A DNA stretch of 64,000 nucleotides, from the NCBI RefSeq assembly GCF_002741015.1, contig NZ_CP016619.1:496001-560000 (forward strand). The letters run 5' to 3'. Under the pieces are notes generated by a model that saw only the letters and a list, made by a program, of their open reading frames with translations, had not been told where the DNA came from and ran no database searches. The stretch is from Microvirga ossetica (GTDB lineage: Bacteria; Pseudomonadota; Alphaproteobacteria; Rhizobiales; Beijerinckiaceae). How positions within the stretch are numbered: position 1 is the first letter of the stretch; every line of letters begins with the position of its first letter. The position numbers and the translations under genes are program-made. Shown here piece after piece: positions 35,784 through 43,184 of the stretch.

Positions 35784-36455
35784 ATGGATTGGGCGACAAG
35801 CGACCTCACCGACCGTAACCTATACAAGCTTCTGGTGAACACTGTCCTCCCGCGGCCAATCGCGCTCGTCACCACCGTCGACGGGAACGGAAACGTAAAC
35901 GCCGCGCCCTTCAGCTTCTTCAACATTTTCAGCCATGCTCCGCCGCTCGTAGTCCTGGGCATCGAGGGTCGTGAGCCGGCAGAGGCGCCGCTGAAGGACA
36001 CCATGCGCAATATCCGCACGACGGGAAGCTTCGTCGTCAATCTGGTGGACAGGGCTCTCGTGGAGGCGATGACGATCTGCGCCATCGATCTGCCGTCCGG
36101 GATCGACGAGCTTGCCGCCGCCGGCTTGACCTCGGCCCCGAGCCGACAGGTCGCCGCGCCGCGGATCGCCCCGTCTCCGGTGCAGCTTGAGTGCCGCGAG
36201 ACCGTGTCCCTGTCACTCGGCACGCGCCACCGTAATCTCGTCGTGGGCGAAATCGTCCATCTGCACATCCGCGATGGTCTCGTGGACAGCAATTTCCATG
36301 TCGATATCGACGCGCTGGATCTCGTTGGCCGCCTGCACGGAGCGGACTGGTATGTCACGACGAGGGACCGATTCCAGGTCCCGCGGCAGAGCTACGACAC
36401 ATGGCGCGCGCAACAACAGGCCGTGCGGGCCAACAAGGATGAAGGTGAACCATGA
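35784..36455 (+). CDS. Flavin reductase-like / flavoredoxin-family FMN-binding protein
   Basis: 223 residues from ATG 35784, 4 bases after the carbamoylase. FMN-binding split barrel: VLPRPIALVTTVDGNGNVNAAPFSFFNIFSHAPPL and FVVNLVDRALVEAMTICA, then VGEIVHLHIRDGLV. Family members reduce free flavin with NAD(P)H or bind FMN as electron carrier. A partner mono-oxygenase is not encoded nearby, so it could serve the FAD oxidase at 37138 or act alone on an intermediate. Confidence 0.85.
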   Translation: MDWATSDLTDRNLYKLLVNTVLPRPIALVTTVDGNGNVNAAPFSFFNIFSHAPPLVVLGIEGREPAEAPLKDTMRNIRTTGSFVVNLVDRALVEAMTICAIDLPSGIDELAAAGLTSAPSRQVAAPRIAPSPVQLECRETVSLSLGTRHRNLVVGEIVHLHIRDGLVDSNFHVDIDALDLVGRLHGADWYVTTRDRFQVPRQSYDTWRAQQQAVRANKDEGEP

Positions 36456-37141
36456 GCGGAACGATCTACGTCATCAATCCCAATTCCAACGACAGCGTAA
36501 CGGCGGGCATCGACGCAGCTGTTGCGCCGCTCCGTTCCGCCGATGGTCCCGCGATCGCCTGCGTGACCCTGCTTGAAGGCCCTCCTGGTATCCAGTCCCA
36601 GCGTGACGTGGACGGCATCGTCGGACCGCTCCTGAAGCAAGCGGGGTCGCTCGAGAGCGAGGCAGCGGCCTTCGTCGTAGCCTGCTTCTCCGACCCTGGC
36701 ATGCATGCACTGCGCGAGCAGAGTGCTCGGCCCGTCCTGGGCATTGCCGAGTGCGGCGTCCTGACGGCCCTGACGCTCGGCCAGCGGTTCGGCGTCATTG
36801 CGATCCTGCCAACCTCGATCCCGCGTCATCTTCGCTATTTCGGCGCCATGGGCGTACTCGACCGGTTCGCCGCCGATCTGTCCATCGGCCTGGGCGTCTC
36901 CGAACTGTCGGACGAGCAGCGCACGCTCGGACGCATGATCGACGTCGGTTGGACGCTCCGGAACACGCATGGAGCCGACGTTCTCGTCATGGGATGCGCC
37001 GGCATGGCCCGTTTCCGCGAGACGCTGGAGCGGGAGCTCGGGATCCCGGTTGTGGAGCCGACGCAGGCGGCCGTCACCATGGCCGTCGGCCGGGTGCGTC
37101 TGGGCTGGAGCGGCGGTTCAACCGTCGGGCCAGGCCGATGA
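36452..37141 (+). CDS. Asp/Glu/hydantoin racemase family protein (cluster B copy)
   Basis: 229 residues, ATGA overlap with the gene before and ATGA overlap with the gene after. Starts IYVINPNSNDSVTAGI. Catalytic Cys pair in FVVACFSDPGMHAL and VLVMGCAGMARF. Family fold and both Cys are kept, so racemisation of a hydantoin-type or ureido substrate is the best guess. Paralogue of 21873-22532 but clearly diverged. Confidence 0.88.
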   Translation: MSGTIYVINPNSNDSVTAGIDAAVAPLRSADGPAIACVTLLEGPPGIQSQRDVDGIVGPLLKQAGSLESEAAAFVVACFSDPGMHALREQSARPVLGIAECGVLTALTLGQRFGVIAILPTSIPRHLRYFGAMGVLDRFAADLSIGLGVSELSDEQRTLGRMIDVGWTLRNTHGADVLVMGCAGMARFRETLERELGIPVVEPTQAAVTMAVGRVRLGWSGGSTVGPGR

Positions 37142-38562
37142 CCGGGCTCCTCGGCAGGCTTGCAGCCATCGTCGGCGAGAGGAACGTTCTCACCGACGAT
37201 GCATCGATGACACCGTACGTCAATGACTGGCTCGGAAAATACCATGGCTCGGCACAGGCCGTGGTCCGGCCCGGCTCTGCAGCGGAGGTGGCGGCCATTC
37301 TCGCAGCTTGCCGTGAGACAGGAACTCCGATCGTTCCGCAGGGCGGCAACACGAGCATGTCGGGCGGCGCAACCCCTGATGCTTCGGGCGGCGCGGTCGT
37401 GCTGTCGTTGACGCGAATGAACCGGATCCGCGAGATCGATCCCATTGGAAACACGATTACCGTCGATGCCGGCGTCGTGCTGGCGCACGTTCATACGGCC
37501 GCAAAGGAGGTCGGGCGCCACTTCCCCTTGAGCCTCGGAGCCGAGGGAAGCTGCACGATCGGAGGTAATCTCGCGACGAATGCGGGAGGGGTTGCCGTGC
37601 TGCGCTACGGCACGATGCGAGAACTGACCCTTGGCCTCGAAGTGGCCCTGCCGGACGGTCGCATTTGGGATGGCCTCACAGCCCTGCGCAAGGACAATAC
37701 CGGTTATGCCCTGCGCGATCTCTTCATCGGCTCTGAAGGCACGCTCGGCGTCATCACCGGCGCGGTGCTGAAGCTGTTCCCGGAACCCAAGGCCAAGGCG
37801 ACTGCTCTCGTCGCCGTGCCGGACGCGGAAGCGGCGCTCTCTCTGCTTGCACTCGTGCGAGGCAAGTGCGGCGATCGCCTGACAGCCTTCGAATTCATGA
37901 CGGGCGCCTGCATAGATCTCGTGCTTCGCCATATCGCCGACGCTCGTATCCCCTTTGGGGCCGTACCTCCGGCACTGGTGCTGGTGGAGCTGTCGGACAC
38001 GGATGATGACGCAGCCCTGAACGCCCGGCTCGAGGATGCGCTCGTCGCCGCATCGGAAGCAGAACTTGCTCTAGACGCGACAATCGCCCAGGATATCGCC
38101 CAGGCCAAAGCCTCCTGGCGCCTGCGTGAAGGGATATCCGAGGCCTTGGTGCGCGAAGGAAAAGCCGCCAAGCATGACATCTCGGTTCCTGTCTCTCGCA
38201 TGGCCGAATTCATCGCGGCTGCGGACAGGGCCGTTGCGGCCGTCTCTCCCGGCGTCCGGCATGTCGTGTTCGGCCATCTCGGAGACGGCAACCTGCATTA
38301 TAACCTGTTGCGGGCCATCGACATGAGCGAGGCCGATTTCGCCGTTCTGGCGCCGAGGCTCACCCGGGTCGTGCATGACGAGGCCAAGGCCTATCGAGGC
38401 TCCATCAGTGCCGAACACGGGATCGGACAGCTGCGCGTCGGCGACATGCCCCGCTACAAGGCACCAATCGAACTGGAGCTCATGGCGGCATTGAAGGGAT
38501 TGTTCGATCCCGCCGAGCTCCTCAATCCGGGCAAACTTCTGCCTCTCTCAGCCAAACAGTAA
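37138..38562 (+). CDS. FAD-linked oxidase, GlcD / D-lactate dehydrogenase type
   Basis: 474 residues from ATG 37138 (ATGA overlap). FAD-binding type 4 domain: AVVRPGSAAEVAAILAACRETGTPIVPQGGNTSMSGGA, SLGAEGSCTIGGNLATNAGG, GTMRELTLGLEVALPDGRIW, LFIGSEGTLGVITGAVLKLFPEP. C-terminal oxidase domain: HVVFGHLGDGNLHYNLL and SISAEHGIGQLRVGDMPRYK. Oxidises a 2-hydroxy acid to a 2-oxo acid, electrons going to the quinone pool or ETF in this family. In the pathway it would act on the deaminated or hydrolysed product, before or after the aldolase step. Confidence 0.9.
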   Translation: MTGLLGRLAAIVGERNVLTDDASMTPYVNDWLGKYHGSAQAVVRPGSAAEVAAILAACRETGTPIVPQGGNTSMSGGATPDASGGAVVLSLTRMNRIREIDPIGNTITVDAGVVLAHVHTAAKEVGRHFPLSLGAEGSCTIGGNLATNAGGVAVLRYGTMRELTLGLEVALPDGRIWDGLTALRKDNTGYALRDLFIGSEGTLGVITGAVLKLFPEPKAKATALVAVPDAEAALSLLALVRGKCGDRLTAFEFMTGACIDLVLRHIADARIPFGAVPPALVLVELSDTDDDAALNARLEDALVAASEAELALDATIAQDIAQAKASWRLREGISEALVREGKAAKHDISVPVSRMAEFIAAADRAVAAVSPGVRHVVFGHLGDGNLHYNLLRAIDMSEADFAVLAPRLTRVVHDEAKAYRGSISAEHGIGQLRVGDMPRYKAPIELELMAALKGLFDPAELLNPGKLLPLSAKQ

Positions 38563-38575
38563 GGAACGACATTTC

Positions 38576-39502
38576 ATGGCATTGCTCGATGAAAGCGCCA
38601 AGGGCGTCTACGTCATTGCTGTCACCCCCTTCACAGATGACGGTGCTCTCGATTTGGAGAGCACCGATCGGATGGTCGACTTCTATCTTGAGAAGGGCGC
38701 CACCGGTCTGACCGTGCTGGGCATGATGGGCGAGGCCCCCAAGCTGACTGCTGCGGAGTCGAACACGTTTGTGAAGCGAGTCCTGGCGCGGGTCGGTGGA
38801 CGCGTCCCGGTGGTTGTGGGCGTGTCGGCTCCCGGCTTTGCACCCATGCGCGAGTTGTCCGAGAGCGTGATGGCGGAAGGCGCTGCCGGCGTCATGGTAG
38901 CGCCACCCGGGAACCTCAGGACCGACGACCAGATTTTCAATTATTACGAGGCAGTCCCCGAAACTCTCGGCAATACACCCTTCGTGCTCCAGGATTTCCC
39001 CTTGGTGACGAACGTGCAGATCTCGCCCGCGACGATCCTGCGCATCGTCAAGGCTCTGCCGACCTGCGTGATGCTGAAGCATGAGGACTGGCCGGGTCTT
39101 TCCAAGATTTCCGCTCTGCGCGCGGCAAGCGAGAAGGGTGAGCGGCGCATCTCGATCCTGGTCGGAAATGGCGGCATGTTCCTTCCGGAGGAGCTGGGAC
39201 GTGGCGCCGACGGGGCCATGACGGGATTTGCCTATCCGGAGATGATGGTAGATGTCTGGAAAGCTTACGCGGCGGGCGACGTGGAGCGTGCCCATGACCT
39301 CTTCGACGCCTATCTGCCGCTTGCCCGCTACGAGCAGCAGCCGGGCCTTGGCCTGACGATCCGGAAATATACACTCGCCAAGCGCGGGGCCATTGCCTCG
39401 GGAGCCCTGCGCAAGCCTGGCCCCAAACTCTCCAACTCTGATATTGCGGAGATTGAGCGCTTGATCACCCGCCAGACACGTCGCCTTGCGGAGATTGGCT
39501 AA
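38576..39502 (+). CDS. DapA-like aldolase/lyase (cluster B copy)
   Basis: 308 residues from ATG 38576 (AAGGAACG upstream). KGVYVIAVTPFTDDGALD, GLTVLGMMGEAPKLT, GVMVAPPGNLRT, VLQDFPLVTNV and the Schiff-base Lys in CVMLKHEDWPG. As in the cluster A copy, the DapA Thr-Thr and Tyr positions are Met-Met and Gln. The C-terminal GLTIRKYTLAKRGAI region is also shared. Its stop overlaps the SDR start (TAATG), so the two proteins are made together and probably act in sequence. Confidence 0.87.
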   Translation: MALLDESAKGVYVIAVTPFTDDGALDLESTDRMVDFYLEKGATGLTVLGMMGEAPKLTAAESNTFVKRVLARVGGRVPVVVGVSAPGFAPMRELSESVMAEGAAGVMVAPPGNLRTDDQIFNYYEAVPETLGNTPFVLQDFPLVTNVQISPATILRIVKALPTCVMLKHEDWPGLSKISALRAASEKGERRISILVGNGGMFLPEELGRGADGAMTGFAYPEMMVDVWKAYAAGDVERAHDLFDAYLPLARYEQQPGLGLTIRKYTLAKRGAIASGALRKPGPKLSNSDIAEIERLITRQTRRLAEIG

Positions 39503-40287
39503 TGGACCTCGGACTGAATGGAAAACGAGCGCTTGTGATCGGCGCGAGCCGCGGTCTCGGCGCCGCAATAGCAAAGACGCTTGCGGCAGAAGGAGCGACC
39601 GTCATAGCGGCGGCCCGCCGTGTGGAAGCGATCGACGGTTGGATCGCCGAAATTCCGGCAGACATCCGTGGTCGCGTGGAGGCCGCGCAGCTCGATCTCT
39701 CAGTCGTCGAATCCGTCGACGGCCTATGTGACTGGCTGCTTGAGGCAGGTGGGGTCGACATTCTCGTCGGGAACTCCGGTGGTCCGCCACCGGCGGAAGC
39801 CCGCGAGGCCAAGCGCGAGGCCTGGCTCGTCCATTTTGAGGCTATGGCTGCGAACCTCTTTCACCTGACGCAGCGACTGGTGCCGCCCATGGCCCAACGA
39901 GGCTGGGGACGGATCGTCACCATTGCCTCCTCCGGCGTCGAACAACCAATCCCGCGCTTGGCGCTGTCCAACGGAATCAGGTCCGCGGTGATAGGGTGGT
40001 CGAAGACGCTTGCGTCCGAAGTGGCGGCACAGGGAATCACCGTCAACGTGGTGCTGCCGGGCCGCATTCACACCGAGCGTGTCGATCAGCTCGACAGGGC
40101 GGCGGCCGATCGCAGCAACGCGTCCGTCGAGGCTGTCGCGAAGGCCTCGATGGCCAGCATTCCGGTCGGCCGCTACGGCCGCTCGCAAGAATTCGCCGAT
40201 GTGGTAGCTTTTCTTGCCAGTGAGCGCGCTTCTTACGTGACTGGCTCGAAAATCCGCATCGACGGCGGTGCCACTCGCTCGATCTGA
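39502..40287 (+). CDS. SDR-family NAD(P)-dependent oxidoreductase
   Basis: 261 residues. Cofactor motif GKRALVIGASRGLGAAIAK, DILVGNSGG (NNAG equivalent), catalytic Ser in IVTIASSGVEQPIPRLALSNGIR; the canonical YxxxK Tyr position appears as LALSNGIRSAVIGWSK, so the catalytic Tyr is not in its normal place and only the Lys-like position is kept. C-terminus YVTGSKIRIDGGATRSI is normal. Intact paralogue of the broken gene at 9891. The missing Tyr is seen in both copies, as in some SDR subfamilies related to 3-oxoacyl reductase-like proteins. Confidence 0.87.
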   Translation: MDLGLNGKRALVIGASRGLGAAIAKTLAAEGATVIAAARRVEAIDGWIAEIPADIRGRVEAAQLDLSVVESVDGLCDWLLEAGGVDILVGNSGGPPPAEAREAKREAWLVHFEAMAANLFHLTQRLVPPMAQRGWGRIVTIASSGVEQPIPRLALSNGIRSAVIGWSKTLASEVAAQGITVNVVLPGRIHTERVDQLDRAAADRSNASVEAVAKASMASIPVGRYGRSQEFADVVAFLASERASYVTGSKIRIDGGATRSI

Positions 40288-40773
40288 TCGGCCGCTCCGA
40301 CCTTCCCGGCTAAGCCTCTGTTCGGAATTGAGTGGTCCGAGCGAGGAGCGGGTTTATGGATTAAAATTTGGCCGTTTTAGGCGTATTGCTAACGCGACAA
40401 AGGTCAGCTCTTGTGAAGGGTTTCGGATGTCGGCCATCACAGCGGCAGCCAGTTGCACCGGGGCCGGCGTCCGAAAGCCTCCAGGGAACGAACCCGCGGG
40501 ATGACGATCGCAGTTTCGGGGCCTATGGGGATTTGACGGTTCCGCCTAGCCCGCTGGGGCCGGATAAATGCGTTTGGCGGGATGAACGGAAGTCTTCGGC
40601 CGGTGGCCGGGGCTGGTGAAGCCCGCGCCATTTGTAATGTGGCCGGCGAAAGGCGGATGATTTCAGCCTTGCGACCTGTATGACCGAGGCCCGCGAGCGC
40701 TGTTGCACACAGCGATCCGGCTGCCGATGGTTGGCGCCTGCGGCAGCGTTGTAAGCCGGTTTGTGGTTCAAGC
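40288..40773. other. Region between cluster B and the IS91-type element
   Basis: About 490 bases with no credible gene. The right part probably contains the 3' (terminal) end of the IS91-type element, whose boundary I cannot place because this family has no inverted repeats or target duplication. Confidence 0.4.
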
Positions 40774-41970
40774 TCATGGCGTTTGGGTCCAGGGCGGCGC
40801 GCGGGCATGGTGGCCGCGCGCGAATGTCTCGATGACGATCATGCGGCCGCCGCAGCACGGGCAGCGCGGCCTCGTGTCCGTGGGCGTGGCGAGGCTGGCA
40901 TTGTCCGTGCCACCGCGGTCCGCCTCAGGCTCCGGCGCAGCGAGCAGGGCGCGGGCCCGCATGATGTTCGCCTTGCGGCCGGCGCTGGCGAGAAGGCCGT
41001 AATGGCGAATGCGGTGGAAACCCTTGGGCAGGATGTGGAGCAGAAAACGCCGGATGAACTCGCCCGCATCGAGCGTCATGACCTGGTAGCGCTCAGTGCC
41101 GTTGCGACGATAGTCCTTGCAGCGGAAGGTGACACCCCTGTCGTCGAGCGAGATCAGCCGAGAGGTGGAGATCGCGACGCGGTGGGTGTAGCGCGACAGA
41201 TAGGCCAGCACAGCCTCGGGCCCTGCGAAGGGAGGCTTGGCGTAGACGAACCAGTTCTTCCGGCGCAGGGGCGCCAGGACGGCGGCAAAGGCGCGCCGGT
41301 CGCTGAGGCCTTCCTGATCGCCGAAGAAGTGGAGATGCCCGGCCGCATGGGCGTCGGCGAGCTTTGACAGGAACAACCGCCGAAACAGCCGCGAGAGCAC
41401 GCGCACGGGCAGCAGGAAGCCGGGCCGGCACGCCACCCACCGCTTGCCATCGAGCGAGATGCCGCCGCCGGGCACGATCATGTGGACATGCGGGTGGTGG
41501 GTCATGGCCGAGCCCCAGGTATGGAGCACGGCGGTGAGGCCGATGCGGGCGCCGAGATGGCGCGGATCGGCGGCGATGGTCAGCATCGTCTCGGAGGCGG
41601 TGCGCAAGAGCAGATCATAGATCACGGCCTTGTTCTGCCAGGCGATGTCGGCCATCCGGGCCGGCAGCGTGAACACGACGTGGAAGTAGCCGACCGGCAG
41701 CAGATCGGCCTGGCGCGCGGCGAGCCAGTCCCGGGCCGCGGCGCCCTGACATTTTGGGCAGTGCCGGTTGCGACAGGAATTGTAGGCGATGCGGACCTGG
41801 CCACAGTCCGCGCAGGCCTCGCTATGGCCGCCGAGGGCTGCGGTGCGGCAGGCCTCGATCGCCGCCATCACCTTGAGCTGGCCGAGGCTGAGATGGCCGG
41901 CATGGGCCGCGCGCCAGGCGGCGCCATGACGATGGAAGATATCGGCGACCTCCAGCGGCGGACGGCTCAC
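40774..41970 (-). CDS. IS91-family rolling-circle transposase
   Basis: 398 residues from GTG 41970, chosen because it begins right after the recombinase stop and matches the start of the second copy (PPLEVADIF against PALEVAEIF). N-terminal zinc-binding domain: CADCGQVRIAYNSCRNRHCPKCQG. HUH metal motif: HHPHVHMIVPGGG. Catalytic Tyr in YLSRYTHRVAIS. C-terminal Cys pair CPCCGGRM. Intact frame. Cuts single strands and moves by rolling circle, often taking adjacent DNA along. Confidence 0.92.
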   Translation of the reverse strand: MSRPPLEVADIFHRHGAAWRAAHAGHLSLGQLKVMAAIEACRTAALGGHSEACADCGQVRIAYNSCRNRHCPKCQGAAARDWLAARQADLLPVGYFHVVFTLPARMADIAWQNKAVIYDLLLRTASETMLTIAADPRHLGARIGLTAVLHTWGSAMTHHPHVHMIVPGGGISLDGKRWVACRPGFLLPVRVLSRLFRRLFLSKLADAHAAGHLHFFGDQEGLSDRRAFAAVLAPLRRKNWFVYAKPPFAGPEAVLAYLSRYTHRVAISTSRLISLDDRGVTFRCKDYRRNGTERYQVMTLDAGEFIRRFLLHILPKGFHRIRHYGLLASAGRKANIMRARALLAAPEPEADRGGTDNASLATPTDTRPRCPCCGGRMIVIETFARGHHARAPPWTQTP

Positions 41971-41980
41971 CGCCGCCCTG

Positions 41981-42880
41981 TCATCCGTCCGGCCGCGCCC
42001 CGTCCTGCGGCCCAAGCCAGATCCGGTCGAGGGGGCTCATGACAGTGCGGATCGTCGTGGTGGCGACGCGGGCATAGAGCGCGGTGGTCTCGAGCTTGGC
42101 ATGGCCGAGCAGGACCTGGATGACGCGGATGTCGATGTCCTGCTCCAGCAGATGCGTGGCGAAGCTGTGGCGCAGCGTGTGCGGCGTCACCCGCTTGCGG
42201 ATCCCGGCGGCTTGGGCCGCGGCGTGGACGGCGCGGTTCACCTGACGGGTCGACAGCGGCGTGACCGGATTGCGGCCCGGGAACAGCCAGCCCTGCGGCA
42301 GCATCAGGCCGCGGCGGCTTCCCTCCCGCCACCAGGCGCGCAGGAGCTCGAGCAGGTGCGGCGACAGCATGGCGTGGCGGTCCTTGCGGCCCTTGCCCTG
42401 CTCGACCCGGATCAGCATGCGGGTGCTGTCGATGTCGCTCACCTTGAGCGACACGATCTCGGAGACCCGCAATCCGGCGCCGTAGGCCGTGCCCAGCGCA
42501 GCCTTGTACTTCGGACCCGGCGCCGCTTCGAGCAGTCGCGTGACCTCCTCGATCCTCAGCACCAGCGGCAGTTTGCGCGGTTGGCGGACGAGCGCGAGAC
42601 GGCAGGCGAGATCGGGCCGGTCCAGCGTCACGGTGAAGAAGAAGCGCAGCGCCGCGACGGCGCTGTTGATGCCCGGAGGCTGTACGCCCCTCTGGGTCTG
42701 ATGCAATTGGAACCGGCGCAGGTCCTCGGCGGTGGCCCTGTCGGGGGAGCGGCCGAGGAAGGCGGCGAAGGTCTTCACACAGCGGATGTAGTCGTGCTGC
42801 GTCTTCTCGGTGAAGCCGCGCAGCGTCATGTCTTCGATCATGCGCTGGCGCAACGCGCTGCCGGACGGATGGACGATCAT
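41981..42880 (-). CDS. Tyrosine recombinase/integrase associated with IS91-type element
   Basis: 299 residues. N-terminal SAM-like domain: LRQRMIEDMTLRGFTEKTQHDYIRCVKTFAAFLG. Catalytic set: Arg in YGAGLRVSEIVSLKV, HxxR in HTLRHSFATHLL, His in LLGHAKLETTALYARV with the nucleophile Tyr. GAGC-type ribosome-binding site before the ATG at 42880. Its role may be resolution or integration of the transposition intermediate; tight linkage with the transposase in two copies is seen directly. Confidence 0.9.
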   Translation of the reverse strand: MIVHPSGSALRQRMIEDMTLRGFTEKTQHDYIRCVKTFAAFLGRSPDRATAEDLRRFQLHQTQRGVQPPGINSAVAALRFFFTVTLDRPDLACRLALVRQPRKLPLVLRIEEVTRLLEAAPGPKYKAALGTAYGAGLRVSEIVSLKVSDIDSTRMLIRVEQGKGRKDRHAMLSPHLLELLRAWWREGSRRGLMLPQGWLFPGRNPVTPLSTRQVNRAVHAAAQAAGIRKRVTPHTLRHSFATHLLEQDIDIRVIQVLLGHAKLETTALYARVATTTIRTVMSPLDRIWLGPQDGARPDG

Positions 42881-43184
42881 GGGGCGCTCCTCTCAAGCTG
42901 AAGGTTGACCCTTCAAGCTTGGAGGCGGAGCAGCGTCCGTCACCTCTGATCGACCACAGCCTCACTGACGCCAGAGACTAAGCTTCAGCCTTGAAACGCG
43001 CGCCCTCCCGCGCGAGAGGGTTCGTTCCCTGACCCTAAGCTGACCAACGCCGCCCGTACGTGAGGCGGTTGGCGTTCGGGGGCTGGCGCGAAAGGTGTCT
43101 TACGTTTCCGCCAACCTGCTGTCAGTGCGATAGATTGCAATCGAGGTTAGCACCTGGGTTGCAATCTCTTCTCGTCGAACCGCC
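42881..43184. other. Leader of IS91-type element and 3' flank of RTX gene
   Basis: About 300 bases. Contains short inverted stretches such as AAGCTTGAAGGGTC-like symmetry near 42893-42920 and a GCGCGCCCTCCCGCGCGAG hairpin near 43000. These may be the IS91 origin end. No gene seen. Confidence 0.4.

Larger units (their letters stand above)
40774..42965 (-). mobile_element. IS91-type element with accessory tyrosine recombinase (copy 1)
   Basis: A tyrosine-recombinase gene (41981-42880) followed 10 bases later by a Y-type rolling-circle transposase gene (40774-41970), same strand. The same pair with the same order recurs at 50426-54828, so the two genes travel as a unit. Real element ends are not defined; bounds given are the gene span plus the upstream conserved-looking leader. 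Confidence 0.7.

Noticed and set aside
36751..37137. N-terminal extension of the FAD oxidase frame
   Set aside because: It overlaps the racemase gene; the ATG at 37138 with ATGA overlap gives the normal family start.
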